Part shown: piece after piece, positions 41,248-49,858 of the stretch | How the letters are laid out: each line of letters opens with the position of its first letter | Position numbering within the stretch: position 1 is the first letter of the stretch | DNA from: Pseudomonas graminis | Lineage (GTDB): Bacteria; Pseudomonadota; Gammaproteobacteria; Pseudomonadales; Pseudomonadaceae | Direction: 5' to 3' | DNA length: 64,000 bases | Assembly (NCBI RefSeq): GCF_001705435.1 | Contig: NZ_MDEN01000064.1 | Span: 186,001 to 250,000, forward strand | Position numbers and translations under genes: made by a program | Notes under the pieces: generated by a model | Database searches by the model: none | Seen by the model: only the letters and a program-made list of their open reading frames with translations | What the model was told of the DNA's origin: nothing

Positions 41248-41904
41248 TTAAATGGTCCCCATCAGATAGACAACGGTGAACACGCAGATCCAGACAACGT
41301 CCAGGAAGTGCCAGAACAGGCTGAGCATGCTCAGGCGAGTCTGGTTGGTCCCGGTCAGACCGTGCTTGGAGACCTGATACATCATGATCGCCATCCAGAT
41401 CAGGCCGCTGGTCACGTGCAGACCGTGGGTGCCGACCAGCGTGAAGAACGCCGACAGGAAACCGCTGCGGTTAGGGCCGTAGCCTTCGGAGATCAGCAGG
41501 TGGAACTCGTTGATCTCCATGCCGATGAAGCCCAGGCCGAACAGGAAGGTCACGAACAACCAGCCCAGAACGCCCGACTTGTTGCCCTTGTGCATCGCCA
41601 GCATGGCGAAGCCGTAGGTGATCGAGCTGAGCAACAGGCAGGCGGTTTCGCCGAGCACGTATGGCAGCTCGAAGATATCGTGGCCCGCAGGGCCACCCGC
41701 TACGTTGTTAACCAGTACCGCGTAAATGGCGAAGATCGACGCAAACAGAATGCAGTCGGTCATCAGGTAGATCCAGAAACCGTAGATCTTCATCTCGCCG
41801 GCGTCATGGTGACCATGGTCGTGCTCGTGGTCATGACCGTGGTCGTGACCGTGGTCGTGACCGTGGTCGTGACCCTTCGCACCATCTAATACTAAGTTCG
41901 ACAT
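41248..41904 (-). CDS. cyoC: Cytochrome bo3 ubiquinol oxidase subunit III
   Basis: A 218-residue five-helix subunit III (KIYGFWIYLMTDCILFASIFAIY to FWHFLDVVWICVFTVVYLMGTI). Unusually, residues 11-32 form a run of HDHG repeats, encoded by a near-perfect tandem of 12-base units; this could bind metal ions or reflect repeat expansion. The remainder matches the family. It lies between cyoB (three bases) and cyoD (abutting). Confidence 0.95.
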   Translation of the reverse strand: MSNLVLDGAKGHDHGHDHGHDHGHDHEHDHGHHDAGEMKIYGFWIYLMTDCILFASIFAIYAVLVNNVAGGPAGHDIFELPYVLGETACLLLSSITYGFAMLAMHKGNKSGVLGWLFVTFLFGLGFIGMEINEFHLLISEGYGPNRSGFLSAFFTLVGTHGLHVTSGLIWMAIMMYQVSKHGLTGTNQTRLSMLSLFWHFLDVVWICVFTVVYLMGTI

Positions 41905-41907
41905 TGT

Positions 41908-43926
41908 TTATGCCTGCTCCAGCTTGTTGACAGGAGTGTTTGTCTGACCGTTGCGGACCCGAGCCAGGATCGCATGCTGTTCGCCTTCGATGCGTGCCAC
42001 TTCGGATGCAGGAACCATGTAGCCCTGATCGTCACGTGCAGCGTGAATCACGAAGTACACGATGGTACCGATCAAGCTGACGGCAGCCAGCCAGAAGATG
42101 TGCCAGATCATCGCGAAACCGAAGACGGTCAGCAGGAGGCCCATCACCATGCCCGTCGCCGTGTTGTTCGGCATGTGGATGTCGGAGTACTTGGCCGGAA
42201 CCTTGTACGCCTCGCCATCACGCTTGGCGGCGTAGAACGGATCGATCTCGTTGGCTTTCGGCATTTCTGCAAAGTTGTAGAAAGGCGGTGGCGACGAAGT
42301 GGACCATTCCAGGGTGTGGCCATTCCATGGGTCACCGGTCAGGTCGCGGTTCTGCTCGCGATCACGGATAGACACGTAGATCTGGATCAGCTGGCAGGCG
42401 ATACCGACGGCAATCAGTGCAGCACCCACGAACGCGACGTGCAGGTACGGCGTCCAGTCCGGGTTGTCAGTGGTGTTCAGACGACGGGTCATGCCCATGA
42501 AGCCCAGTGCGTACAGCGGCATGAAGGCGACGTAGAAACCAGAGATCCAGAACCAGAACGCTGCCTTGCCCCACTTCTCGTTCAGCTTGAAGCCGAACGC
42601 TTTAGGGAACCAGAACGCGAAGCCGGCGATGTAACCGAACACAGCACCACCGATGATCACGTTATGGAAGTGCGCGATCACGAACAGGCTGTTGTGCAGA
42701 ACGAAGTCGGCACCCGGGATAGCCAGCAGTACGCCGGTCATACCACCGATGGAGAAGGTCACCATGAAGCCCAGGGTCCACATGACTGGCGCGGTGAAGC
42801 GCAGACGGCCCTGGTAAATCGTAAACAGCCAGTTGAACAGCTTCACACCCGTCGGGATGGAAATCAGCATCGTCGCCAGACCGAAGAAGGCGTTGACGCT
42901 TGCACCCGAACCCATGGTGAAGAAGTGGTGCAGCCAGACCATGAAGCCCAGAATCGAGATCGCACCGGAGGCGTAGATCATCGAGTGGTGGCCGAACAGA
43001 CGCTTGCCGGTGAAGGTCGAGATGACTTCGGAGAAGACCCCGAACGCCGGCAGAATCAGGATGTAGACCTCAGGGTGACCCCACGCCCAGAACAGGTTCA
43101 CGTACATCATCGGGTTACCACCCAACTCGTTCGTGAAGATGTGGAAGTCCAGGTAACGGTCGAGGGTCAGGAACGCCAGGGTGCCGGTCAGGATCGGGAA
43201 CGAAGCCACGATCAGGACGTTGGCCCAGGTGCAGGTCCAGGTGAAGATCGGCATGTCCATCAGTTTCATGCCAGGGGTGCGCATCTTCAGAACGGTGACC
43301 AGGAAGTTAACCCCGGTTAACGTCGTCCCCAGTCCTGAGAGCTGCAGTGCCCAGATGTAGTAATCCACACCCACGCCCGGGCTATAGCCGAGTTCGGAAA
43401 GCGGTGGATAGGCAACCCAGCCAGTGCGTGCGAACTCGCCGACGCCCAGAGACACGTTCACCAGAATCACGCCGGAGATCAGCAGATAGAGGCTCAAGGA
43501 GTTCAGGAACGGGAAGGCAACGTCGCGAGCGCCGATCTGCAGAGGCACGACGATGTTCATCAGGCCGGTGAAGAAAGGCATCGCCATGAAGATGATCATG
43601 ATCACACCGTGAGCGGTGAAGATCTGGTCATAGTGCTCAGGCGGCAGGTAGCCGGGCGAGCCTTCAGTGGCCATGGCCAATTGCGAACGCATCAGTACGG
43701 CGTCGGCAAAGCCGCGCAGCAGCATGACCATTGCAATGATGATGTACATGACACCGATTTTCTTGTGGTCGACGGACGTCAGCCACTCGGTGTAGAGGTA
43801 AGTCCATTTCTTAAAGTACGTGATCAGGCCCAACAACGCCGCGCCACCGATCGCGATCATGGCGACCGTGATCATGACTATCGGCTCGTGGAACGGAATC
43901 GCGTCCAGACTTAATTTACCAAACAT
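41908..43926 (-). CDS. cyoB: Cytochrome bo3 ubiquinol oxidase subunit I
   Basis: The catalytic subunit, 672 residues, with low-spin heme, heme O3 and CuB. The His ligands are in FTAHGVIMIIFMAMPF, WGHPEVYILILPAFG (CuB and cross-linked Tyr), LHHFFTMG and IAHFHNVIIGGAVFG. The protein has an extra N-terminal helix and two C-terminal helices beyond the 12-helix core, as in CyoB. It pumps protons while reducing oxygen with ubiquinol. Confidence 0.97.
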   Translation of the reverse strand: MFGKLSLDAIPFHEPIVMITVAMIAIGGAALLGLITYFKKWTYLYTEWLTSVDHKKIGVMYIIIAMVMLLRGFADAVLMRSQLAMATEGSPGYLPPEHYDQIFTAHGVIMIIFMAMPFFTGLMNIVVPLQIGARDVAFPFLNSLSLYLLISGVILVNVSLGVGEFARTGWVAYPPLSELGYSPGVGVDYYIWALQLSGLGTTLTGVNFLVTVLKMRTPGMKLMDMPIFTWTCTWANVLIVASFPILTGTLAFLTLDRYLDFHIFTNELGGNPMMYVNLFWAWGHPEVYILILPAFGVFSEVISTFTGKRLFGHHSMIYASGAISILGFMVWLHHFFTMGSGASVNAFFGLATMLISIPTGVKLFNWLFTIYQGRLRFTAPVMWTLGFMVTFSIGGMTGVLLAIPGADFVLHNSLFVIAHFHNVIIGGAVFGYIAGFAFWFPKAFGFKLNEKWGKAAFWFWISGFYVAFMPLYALGFMGMTRRLNTTDNPDWTPYLHVAFVGAALIAVGIACQLIQIYVSIRDREQNRDLTGDPWNGHTLEWSTSSPPPFYNFAEMPKANEIDPFYAAKRDGEAYKVPAKYSDIHMPNNTATGMVMGLLLTVFGFAMIWHIFWLAAVSLIGTIVYFVIHAARDDQGYMVPASEVARIEGEQHAILARVRNGQTNTPVNKLEQA

Positions 43927-43929
43927 TGC

Positions 43930-44865
43930 TTACTCCTCTGCCTGCGCAGCTGACTGCTTACCCATGTCCATCTCTTCCGTACCTGCTACTTCTTTCTTCT
44001 CATGGACAATCTTGCCCGGCTTCATACCTTCATACTTGTCGATGATGATCTGGAACAGGTTCGGAGTGACCGAGGAGTAGAGTTCAACGGGGTTACGTTC
44101 GCTAGGCTTGGCCAGCGCGGCGTATTCGGCCGTTGCCAGTGTTTTAGGTGAGTTCTTGACGTCGGCAACCCAGGTGTCGAAATCAGCCTGTGAGGTGGCT
44201 GTCGCCTTGAACTTCATGCCGGTGAAACCTGCGCCACTGTAGTTGGCGGAGATGCCATCGAACTCGCCGTTTTCATTGGCGATCAAGTGCAGCTTGGTCT
44301 GCATGCCGGCCATCGCGTAGATCTGGCCGCCCAGTGCAGGGATGAAGAACGAGTTCATGACCGAATCGGACGTGATGCGGAAATTGATCGGCGTGTTGGC
44401 CGGGAACACGATCTTGTTGACGGTGGCGATGCCCTGTTCCGGATAGATGAACAGCCACTTCCAGTCCAGTGCGACCACTTCAATGGTCAGCGGCTTGACG
44501 TCCGACTCGAGTGGGCGGTAAGGATCCAGCGCGTGGGTCGACTTGTAGGTCACATAGCCGAGCACGATGATGATGGCCAATGGAACCAGCCAGACCACCA
44601 GTTCAATGCGGGTCGAATGCGCCCAGTCAGGCGTGTACGTCGCGCTCTTGTTCGTAGCGCGATACTTCCAGGCGAAGATGATGGTCATGAAAATGACCGG
44701 CACCACTACCAAAAGCATCAGCAAGGTAGCAGTGATGATCAGGTCACGCTCTTGAACGCCGACATGCCCTTTGGGATCCAGCAGGGTGTAATCGCACCCG
44801 CTGAGCAGGAGCATGCTGAAAAGGGCCAAGAAGCCAAAAAACCTGGGGTACCTTTTTTTACTCAT
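43930..44865 (-). CDS. cyoA: Cytochrome bo3 ubiquinol oxidase subunit II
   Basis: A lipoprotein subunit II that lacks the CuA site of cytochrome c oxidases. The 311 residues start with a signal peptide and lipobox LSGC (Cys about 24), two transmembrane helices (about 46-68 and 87-107) and a cupredoxin-like periplasmic domain (VALDWKWLFIYPEQGIATVN to AGFTGMKFKATA). The start at 44865 (MSKKRYPRFFGF) follows the AGAGG box; the longer frame adds nothing conserved. First gene of the cyo operon. Confidence 0.95.
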   Translation of the reverse strand: MSKKRYPRFFGFLALFSMLLLSGCDYTLLDPKGHVGVQERDLIITATLLMLLVVVPVIFMTIIFAWKYRATNKSATYTPDWAHSTRIELVVWLVPLAIIIVLGYVTYKSTHALDPYRPLESDVKPLTIEVVALDWKWLFIYPEQGIATVNKIVFPANTPINFRITSDSVMNSFFIPALGGQIYAMAGMQTKLHLIANENGEFDGISANYSGAGFTGMKFKATATSQADFDTWVADVKNSPKTLATAEYAALAKPSERNPVELYSSVTPNLFQIIIDKYEGMKPGKIVHEKKEVAGTEEMDMGKQSAAQAEE

Positions 44866-45280
44866 CTCACGACCTCTAAAAGCAGCTTTCGCATCGCAGT
44901 TGGGTTTCGACCGCCAACACTTCACCCTGCCAGGTGCTGGCAAATGCTTGGATTGAAAAGGGGCCTGTCAGGAAGCATGTGGGCCTCACAACAAATCCGG
45001 GTTGAGCTTTGGTTTCTTATTCGAATGGTGGCACCCGCTAATGCGGACCAGATCCTTTGGCGCAGACATTCAGAACGTGACTCAGGAGGCCATTCGAACC
45101 GCGTCTACTAGAGCGAAAAGACGCTCAATAACCTCGATTTACACCGTCCCGCAAATGAGGGGGGGCGTGAATTGGGGGCGATTGTAGATACGTAAAGTTT
45201 TATTGACTATAAGTTTCTGCGCAACAGTTAATTTCGGAATCGGTAAAAATGCGGTGTTATGTCGCACCCTGAAAAGGCGG
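44866..45280. other. Intergenic region upstream of cyoA
   Basis: About 415 bases without a credible gene. It should hold the cyo promoter, but I see no convincing -35/-10 pair; TATAGT-like and TTGCGC-like boxes near 45205-45230 are spaced at only 14-16 bases. Short frames here are not protein-like. Confidence 0.5.
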
Positions 45281-45316
45281 AAAGCCCCGGTTCCCGTGGA
45301 GGAGCACAGGGGCTTT
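45281..45316 (-). terminator. Terminator behind dsbB
   Basis: AAAGCCCC and GGGGCTTT separated by a 20-base loop. On the minus strand the hairpin is followed by CCGCCTTTTC, a moderate T-tract. It lies 20 bases beyond the dsbB stop. Confidence 0.65.
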
Positions 45317-45335
45317 GTTACGCAACACTTTGTAA

Positions 45336-45845
45336 TCAGCGTGCTTTCATCCTGTTACGAATGATTCCCGCCGGAACCAGCACGACAGTCAGAACAAACG
45401 CTACCAATGCCCACTGCGCCAGAGACAAACCGAGAACTGGCGGATATGGCGTCTCGCAGAAACCACCTACCTGAAAGCCTAGCGGAAATAGCGACGCCAG
45501 AGGCAGACCGTCGACGATCGGCTGAAGCACGTCGATCCCGCAGCTCTCTGTCGGATGGGTCTGGATATACACATGACGCCCCGCTGCAACGAGGCCGCCC
45601 ACTGCGCTCAAGGTGACCAGCGCTTCACAGATCGTCAGGCTCAGACGCCCGGGCATCGCTGCGCCGATGAACGCAAACACCGCGATGAACAACAGCGCAT
45701 ATCGCTGCAGAATGCACAGCGGGCAAGGCGCTTCGCCCAGCACCACCTGCATGTACAGGGCGCCGCCGATCAGGGCCAGGCAGATGATCCCGAGCACCAC
45801 CAGAAGCTGCTTTTCACGCCGCAGGTACACCATCTCGTCAGTCAT
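45336..45845 (-). CDS. dsbB: Disulfide bond formation protein DsbB
   Basis: Reoxidises DsbA and passes electrons to the quinone pool. The 169-residue protein has four transmembrane helices and two periplasmic Cys pairs: CPLC at 41-44 and the spaced pair in TESCGIDV and GGFCETPYP. The start ATG has AAGGA ten bases upstream; an internal ATG four codons on (MVYLRREKQ) is possible. Encoded downstream of hmp and upstream of cyo, in the same direction. Pseudomonads often have two DsbB paralogues; which one this is cannot be decided here. Confidence 0.9.
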   Translation of the reverse strand: MTDEMVYLRREKQLLVVLGIICLALIGGALYMQVVLGEAPCPLCILQRYALLFIAVFAFIGAAMPGRLSLTICEALVTLSAVGGLVAAGRHVYIQTHPTESCGIDVLQPIVDGLPLASLFPLGFQVGGFCETPYPPVLGLSLAQWALVAFVLTVVLVPAGIIRNRMKAR

Positions 45846-46083
45846 TCACATATCCTTTGAATTGGAGTCATCCGGATCGACGGATGCGTTGTGTTGCGGC
45901 CCGGACGCCCCGGAAAGCCGGCGATTCTACCACCGTCGTGCCCGTCCGTTCACAGAACGCCCGCCGTAGCACAACAGCAGCAGGCCAACGCCCGGCACCG
46001 CAACCGGCGCAATGGTGGACACTTGCGCATTACCTGAGCGTTAACATCCCCATACACAGCCCCCACCCGGCCTGACACCTTGC

Positions 46084-46148
46084 TTATATATAGAAGAGTG
46101 CGGCTTTTTGTCGCAGACGCGCATCGCCGCGAACTCCTTCTATATATA
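46084..46148. repeat. AT-tipped imperfect inverted repeat between hmp and dsbB
   Basis: TTATATATAGAAGAGTGCGGC on the left is mirrored by GCCGCGAACTCC-TTCTATATATA on the right, with a GC-rich centre holding TGTCGCAGACGCGCATC. A related GCGTCTAATTGTCGCAG follows at about 46157-46173. The element fills the 331-base gap 45846-46176 with its flanks and could fold into a long hairpin; the rest of the gap shows no gene. It may act as the hmp transcript end or be a dispersed repeat family. Confidence 0.6.
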
Positions 46149-46176
46149 TGTAGGATGCGTCTAATTGTCGCAGCGA

Positions 46177-47358
46177 TCATTCCAGCGCCGATGCAGGCCC
46201 GAAGAATTCGTAACGCGTCTGCGCATCGGGTACGCCCGCCGTTTTCAATTCACGCTTGATCGCAGACATGAAGCCTTTGGGCCCCAGAAAGTAGGCGTCA
46301 ACATCCCGGTTCTCCGGAAGCCACTGTTCCAGCCGCGTCTGATCGAGAAGCCCTGTCCCATGGGGTGCGGGGCTTACGCCATCATCTTGCGCGTAGCAGT
46401 AGAAACGCTTGAGTTGGGGATGCCGGGTGGCGAGGTTTTCGATCCAGTCGCGAAACGCGTGCACCGAACCATTGCGAGCGCAGTGGATGAAGTAGATCGG
46501 ACGCTGGGTATGCAGCGCGGCTTCCAGCATCGCCAGGGTCGGCGTGATGCCGACGCCGCCGCTGATCAACACCAGCGGTTTGTCGCTGTGGGTCAGGATG
46601 AATTCCCCTGACGGCGGAAACAGATTGATGCTGTCCCCCAGCTGCAGGTGATCGTGAAGGTAATTGGAGGCAACGCCGCCAGGCTCGCGCTTGACGCTGA
46701 TGCGGTACTGATTGTTCCCCGCAAGCGCTGACAGCGAGTAGTTCCGGCGGATTTCTTCGCCCCCCACCTGCAGTTGCAGGCCGATGTACTGGCCGGCAGT
46801 GAATTGCAGAATCGGGTGGCCGTCTGCGGGGGCGAAGTAGAACGAAGTGATTTCTGCGCTCTCCGGTGTCTTGGCGACGACCTTGAATTCCCGTGCGCCG
46901 CGCCAGCCGCCCACTGCCTGGGCCTTCTCGTCGTAGATGGCTTTTTCTGCACCGATCAAAATGTCGGCGAGCTGGCCGTAGGCGTTGCCCCACGCGGTAA
47001 TCACCTCGTCAGTGGCGATCTCGGCACCCAACACTTCGCGAATGGACTCAAGCAGACATTCCCCGACGAGAGGGTAGTGCTCGGGAAGGATCTGCAGTGC
47101 CACGTGCTTGTTGATGATCTTGGCGACCAGATCGCCCAGCTGATCAAGCTGATCGATGTGCCGCGCATACATCAATACGCCGTTCGCCAGCGCGCGTGGC
47201 TGATCCCCGCTCACCTGGTGGGCCTGATTGAACAGAGGACGCACCTGCGGGTATCGATCGAGCAGCATTTTGTAGAAATGGGTGATCAGCGCTTCGCCCC
47301 CGCTTTCCAGCAGTGGCACTGTCGACTTGACGATGGCACGATCCGATGCAGACAACAT
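46177..47358 (-). CDS. hmp: Flavohemoglobin (nitric oxide dioxygenase)
   Basis: Converts NO and oxygen to nitrate with NAD(P)H. The 393 residues consist of a globin domain (1-140: LSASDRAIVKSTVPLL, proximal His in INKHVALQILPEHY), an FAD domain with RRNYSLSA, and an NAD domain with SGGVGITPTLAMLEAAL and YFLGPKGFMSAIKREL. The ATG at 47358 (MLSASDRAIV) has CAGGAG seven bases upstream; the longer frame upstream is not protein-like. The upstream region carries three NorR-type operators and a candidate sigma-54 promoter. No NorR/FhpR gene is adjacent. Confidence 0.95.
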   Translation of the reverse strand: MLSASDRAIVKSTVPLLESGGEALITHFYKMLLDRYPQVRPLFNQAHQVSGDQPRALANGVLMYARHIDQLDQLGDLVAKIINKHVALQILPEHYPLVGECLLESIREVLGAEIATDEVITAWGNAYGQLADILIGAEKAIYDEKAQAVGGWRGAREFKVVAKTPESAEITSFYFAPADGHPILQFTAGQYIGLQLQVGGEEIRRNYSLSALAGNNQYRISVKREPGGVASNYLHDHLQLGDSINLFPPSGEFILTHSDKPLVLISGGVGITPTLAMLEAALHTQRPIYFIHCARNGSVHAFRDWIENLATRHPQLKRFYCYAQDDGVSPAPHGTGLLDQTRLEQWLPENRDVDAYFLGPKGFMSAIKRELKTAGVPDAQTRYEFFGPASALE

Positions 47359-47401
47359 AGAAAACTCCTGAGAAAGAATGAGCTGGCAATACCTCGGCAG
47401 T

Positions 47402-47416
47402 TCATGAACCGTGCCA
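47402..47416 (-). promoter_or_regulatory. Candidate sigma-54 promoter of hmp
   Basis: On the minus strand TGGCACG-GTTC-ATGA matches the -24 box TGGCACG exactly and the -12 box in part (consensus TTGC; here ATGA). The start point would lie near 47391, some 33 bases before the hmp ATG. The weak -12 element lowers confidence; the NorR sites upstream support it. Confidence 0.5.
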
Positions 47417-47457
47417 GCTGTTCGACCCCCTGAAACCGGCCTCCGCGAAGAGGTTGA

Positions 47458-47513
47458 GTCAAGTTGACTCCTCGCATTGCGTGTCAAAATGACCCTGACG
47501 AGGTCAATTTGAC
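47458..47513. promoter_or_regulatory. Three NorR/FhpR-type operators upstream of hmp
   Basis: GTCAAGTTGAC (47458-47468), GTCAAAATGAC (47483-47493) and GTCAATTTGAC (47503-47513) all fit GTCA-N3-TGAC, the core bound by NO-sensing NorR activators of E. coli, where three such sites precede norVW. Centres are 25 and 20 bases apart. Together with the sigma-54 candidate this predicts NO induction of hmp, as by FhpR in Pseudomonas. Confidence 0.8.
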
Positions 47514-47645
47514 TGTGCAGGATGTGCACCGAAATGAGCCTTCAGGTCGAAAGGGTTAAAGCCTGACTTGCGCAGGTCGATAAACCGTCATCGAAAGCTT
47601 TTGGCCGATTCCACGCGGCCAGGCAACGCATCACAGAAGGTTTAT

Positions 47646-48542
47646 ATGTCCAAGAACGTCCGCGCAGATTCACTCTCGCTTCTGCTGTTCACGTTACGCA
47701 GCGGAAAGCTGATGGCGATCAACCTGCTCAAGGTCAGTGAAATCATCCCCTGCCCTCCCCTCACGCGCTTGCCCGAATCCCACCCGCACGTCAAAGGCGT
47801 CGCGACCCTGCGCGGCAACCCGCTGTCGGTGATTGACCTGAGTCGCGCGATTGGCGAGCGTCCGTTGGTGGACCCGGATGGCGGCTGCCTGATCGTCACC
47901 GATGTCAGCCGCTCCAAGCAGGGGTTGCATGTACAGGCCGTCAGCAAGATCGTTCACTGCCTGACCACTGACATTCGCCCCCCACCCTTCGGCTCCGGCA
48001 ACAAGTCGTTCATCACCGGCGTGACGCAGGTGGACGGGACGCTGGTTCAGGTGCTGGACATCGAGAAGGTCATTCACGGCATCGCGCCGGCGCGGATCGT
48101 CGCCGAACGTGCCGAGCTGAGTACCGAAGACGCTGCCGTGCTGGCCAAGGCGCGCATTCTGGTGGTCGATGACAGTCAGGTGGCGCTGCAACAATCGGTG
48201 ATCACCCTGCGCAACCTGGGCATCGAATGCCACACCGCCCGCAGCGCGCGGGAAGCCATTGATCAGTTACTTGAACTGCAAGGCACGGCGAAGCAGATCA
48301 ACGTCCTGGTGTCCGACATCGAGATGTCGGAGATGGACGGCTACGCGCTCACCCGCACACTTCGGGAGACCCCGGACTTCCAGGAGCTGTACGTCCTGCT
48401 GCACACTTCACTGGACAGCGCGATGAACGCCGAGAAGGCCAATGCCGCCGGCGCCAACGCTGTTCTGACCAAGTTCTCCTCGCCCGAGCTGACACGATGC
48501 TTGATCGAAGCCGCCCGCACGGTCGAAGCTCAGGGAATCTGA
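47646..48542 (+). CDS. Chemotaxis coupling protein CheV (CheW domain plus receiver)
   Basis: Couples chemoreceptors to the kinase CheA and can be phosphorylated. The 298-residue protein has an N-terminal CheW domain (about 10-155: LLLFTLRSGKLMAINLLKVSEII, HVKGVATLRGNPLSVIDLSRAIG, ITGVTQVDGTLVQVLDI) and a receiver domain (about 172-298) with the acidic pair VVDDSQ, Asp224 in LVSDIEMSEMDGYAL and the Lys in AVLTKFSS. AAGG lies nine bases ahead of the ATG. No other chemotaxis gene is nearby; CheV paralogues of pseudomonads are often encoded alone. Confidence 0.92.
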   Translation: MSKNVRADSLSLLLFTLRSGKLMAINLLKVSEIIPCPPLTRLPESHPHVKGVATLRGNPLSVIDLSRAIGERPLVDPDGGCLIVTDVSRSKQGLHVQAVSKIVHCLTTDIRPPPFGSGNKSFITGVTQVDGTLVQVLDIEKVIHGIAPARIVAERAELSTEDAAVLAKARILVVDDSQVALQQSVITLRNLGIECHTARSAREAIDQLLELQGTAKQINVLVSDIEMSEMDGYALTRTLRETPDFQELYVLLHTSLDSAMNAEKANAAGANAVLTKFSSPELTRCLIEAARTVEAQGI

Positions 48543-49045
48543 GACCGGCCACAGGCGATGCCTCCACTGCGCATTACTGGCTGATGCGCCGCCACCTTGT
48601 CCCAGCCCCTGACGATGCGGTCTGGCCCGCTGGTGTGCGCCCCGTTGAGCTCAGTGCGCAGAACGCCCCGGCGGTTCATCAATTGCTGATGCTGGGACGC
48701 GAATACGGCGGCGGCCGGGCGCCCGACTATGCCACCTGGCTGGACGCCTTCGAGACTGATCCCGAGTTTGACCAGGCGCTGTGTTTCGTTGTGGAGGATG
48801 CTCAAGGCGTGGTGGCCGTGGTGCAATGCTGGACCAGCGCGTTCATCCGCAATCTGGTGGTTCACCCGCGCGCGCACCGTCAAGGCCTGGGTCTGGCGTT
48901 GCTGAATCAGGCGTTCTCGGCCTTCCGCCAGCGGGGCGAAGGCCACGTCGATCTCAAGGTGATGGAAAGCAACCTGGGCGCACGCCGACTGTATGAGCGC
49001 GCCGGTATGCAATATATTCAGCGCCACGAACTCGAACCGCGCTGA
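48497..49045 (+). CDS. GNAT-family N-acetyltransferase
   Basis: A single-domain acetyltransferase with the acetyl-CoA motif VVHPRAHRQGLGLALLNQAFS and LKVMESNLGARRLYERAGMQY, which are GNAT motifs A and B. The substrate is unknown. The frame opens at an ATG at 48497 inside the end of cheV, giving 182 residues; the first roughly 25 residues are poorly structured, and the ATG at 48584 (MRRHLVPAPDDAVW), giving 153 residues, is an equally possible start. Neither has a strong ribosome site. Co-directional with cheV, perhaps cotranscribed. Confidence 0.8.
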   Translation: MLDRSRPHGRSSGNLRPATGDASTAHYWLMRRHLVPAPDDAVWPAGVRPVELSAQNAPAVHQLLMLGREYGGGRAPDYATWLDAFETDPEFDQALCFVVEDAQGVVAVVQCWTSAFIRNLVVHPRAHRQGLGLALLNQAFSAFRQRGEGHVDLKVMESNLGARRLYERAGMQYIQRHELEPR

Positions 49046-49093
49046 ATCTGCGCCGAGACGCGTTCCCCCCTCATGCCATGGAGAGCCCTACCC

Positions 49094-49420
49094 ATGAAGA
49101 TGCACGCCGCGCTGTTACTCGTTCTCACCGCCTGCGCCGCCGGCCAGGCCAATGCCTCCAGCCCGGACGCCTGGGCCGGCTTCAACAAAACCCTGGTCGA
49201 CAGTTGTGTCAGCGCCAGCTCCCTGAAGAATGCCAAACCTGCCGGCGCCGATGCGGCCTTCGATGACAGCGTCGGCTTCAACGCGCTGTTGATCAAAGGC
49301 CAGTACAAACAGGCGTTCATGAAGAACAAGACGGGCACCGAGCTGTGCCTCTACGACCGCAAGAACAAGAAAGCGGTGATCACCGAATGGGATAACGTCA
49401 CCACGTTGCCGAAGAAGTAA
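49094..49420 (+). CDS. Small exported protein of unknown function
   Basis: A 108-residue protein with a signal peptide. The hydrophobic core ends in LTACAAGQANAS, which allows either signal peptidase I cleavage after ANA or, because LTAC is lipobox-like, a lipoprotein. The mature part has two cysteines (DSCVSA and ELCLYD) that could form a disulfide and a Lys-rich end. No family is recognised. The ATG at 49094 (MKMHAALLLVL) follows GGAGAGCCC; a longer frame at 49073 is less likely. It stands about 50 bases behind the acetyltransferase gene. Confidence 0.6.
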   Translation: MKMHAALLLVLTACAAGQANASSPDAWAGFNKTLVDSCVSASSLKNAKPAGADAAFDDSVGFNALLIKGQYKQAFMKNKTGTELCLYDRKNKKAVITEWDNVTTLPKK

Positions 49421-49506
49421 GGCTCAGTATCAGGACAGTTTTCGTAAAGAAGCATGACCACGGCGGGGGTCGGATGACCCTGCCGTGCGCGCCAGCGAAG
49501 GTGTGA

Positions 49507-49749
49507 TCAGCGCTTGCCCATCGACCGACGGGTGCCTGATGGCGCGACGCCCGGACGCTTGTCGTGGTTCGATTTGCCCGAGCCTTTGTAGTGCTGCTGG
49601 TCCTTCTTGGCCTGCAGCAGCTCGCCCGGTTTGAACGGGAAGCTGAAGGCCGGGATCGCAGGTTTTGTGTCCGCCGCCGCAGCGTTGGCGTCGACCGAAG
49701 CGTGCGAATCACGAGCATCAGGAGCGGGCGTGTGTTCGGGGGTGGTCAT
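49507..49749 (-). CDS. Small basic conserved-type protein of unknown function
   Basis: An 80-residue protein, acidic and Ala-rich at first (MTTPEHTPAPDARDSHAS) and basic towards the end (QQHYKGSGKSNHDKRPGVAPSGTRRSMGKR). A central FSFPFKPGELLQAKKDQ segment may be the only structured part. It begins at an ATG at 49749 with GGAG nine bases upstream, so it is likely real. No signal peptide or membrane helix. I do not recognise the family. Confidence 0.6.
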   Translation of the reverse strand: MTTPEHTPAPDARDSHASVDANAAAADTKPAIPAFSFPFKPGELLQAKKDQQHYKGSGKSNHDKRPGVAPSGTRRSMGKR

Positions 49750-49858
49750 GAAAGCTCCGGAATGGCAGACGTTCGAGAATACGGGCGGCGCCCGAGGGCC
49801 GCGCAGCATACCTGAATCGCCAGCGGATCGCTTCTGCCAACAGACCGGCTGCGCGCGC

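Noticed and set aside
41818..41875. CRISPR-like repeats in the HDHG region
   Set aside because: The repeats are short tandem codon repeats inside cyoC without spacers; no other direct repeats with unique spacers were found in the window.
41974..43320. A 448-codon plus-strand frame opposite cyoB
   Set aside because: Antisense shadow; the oxidase motifs on the minus strand are complete.
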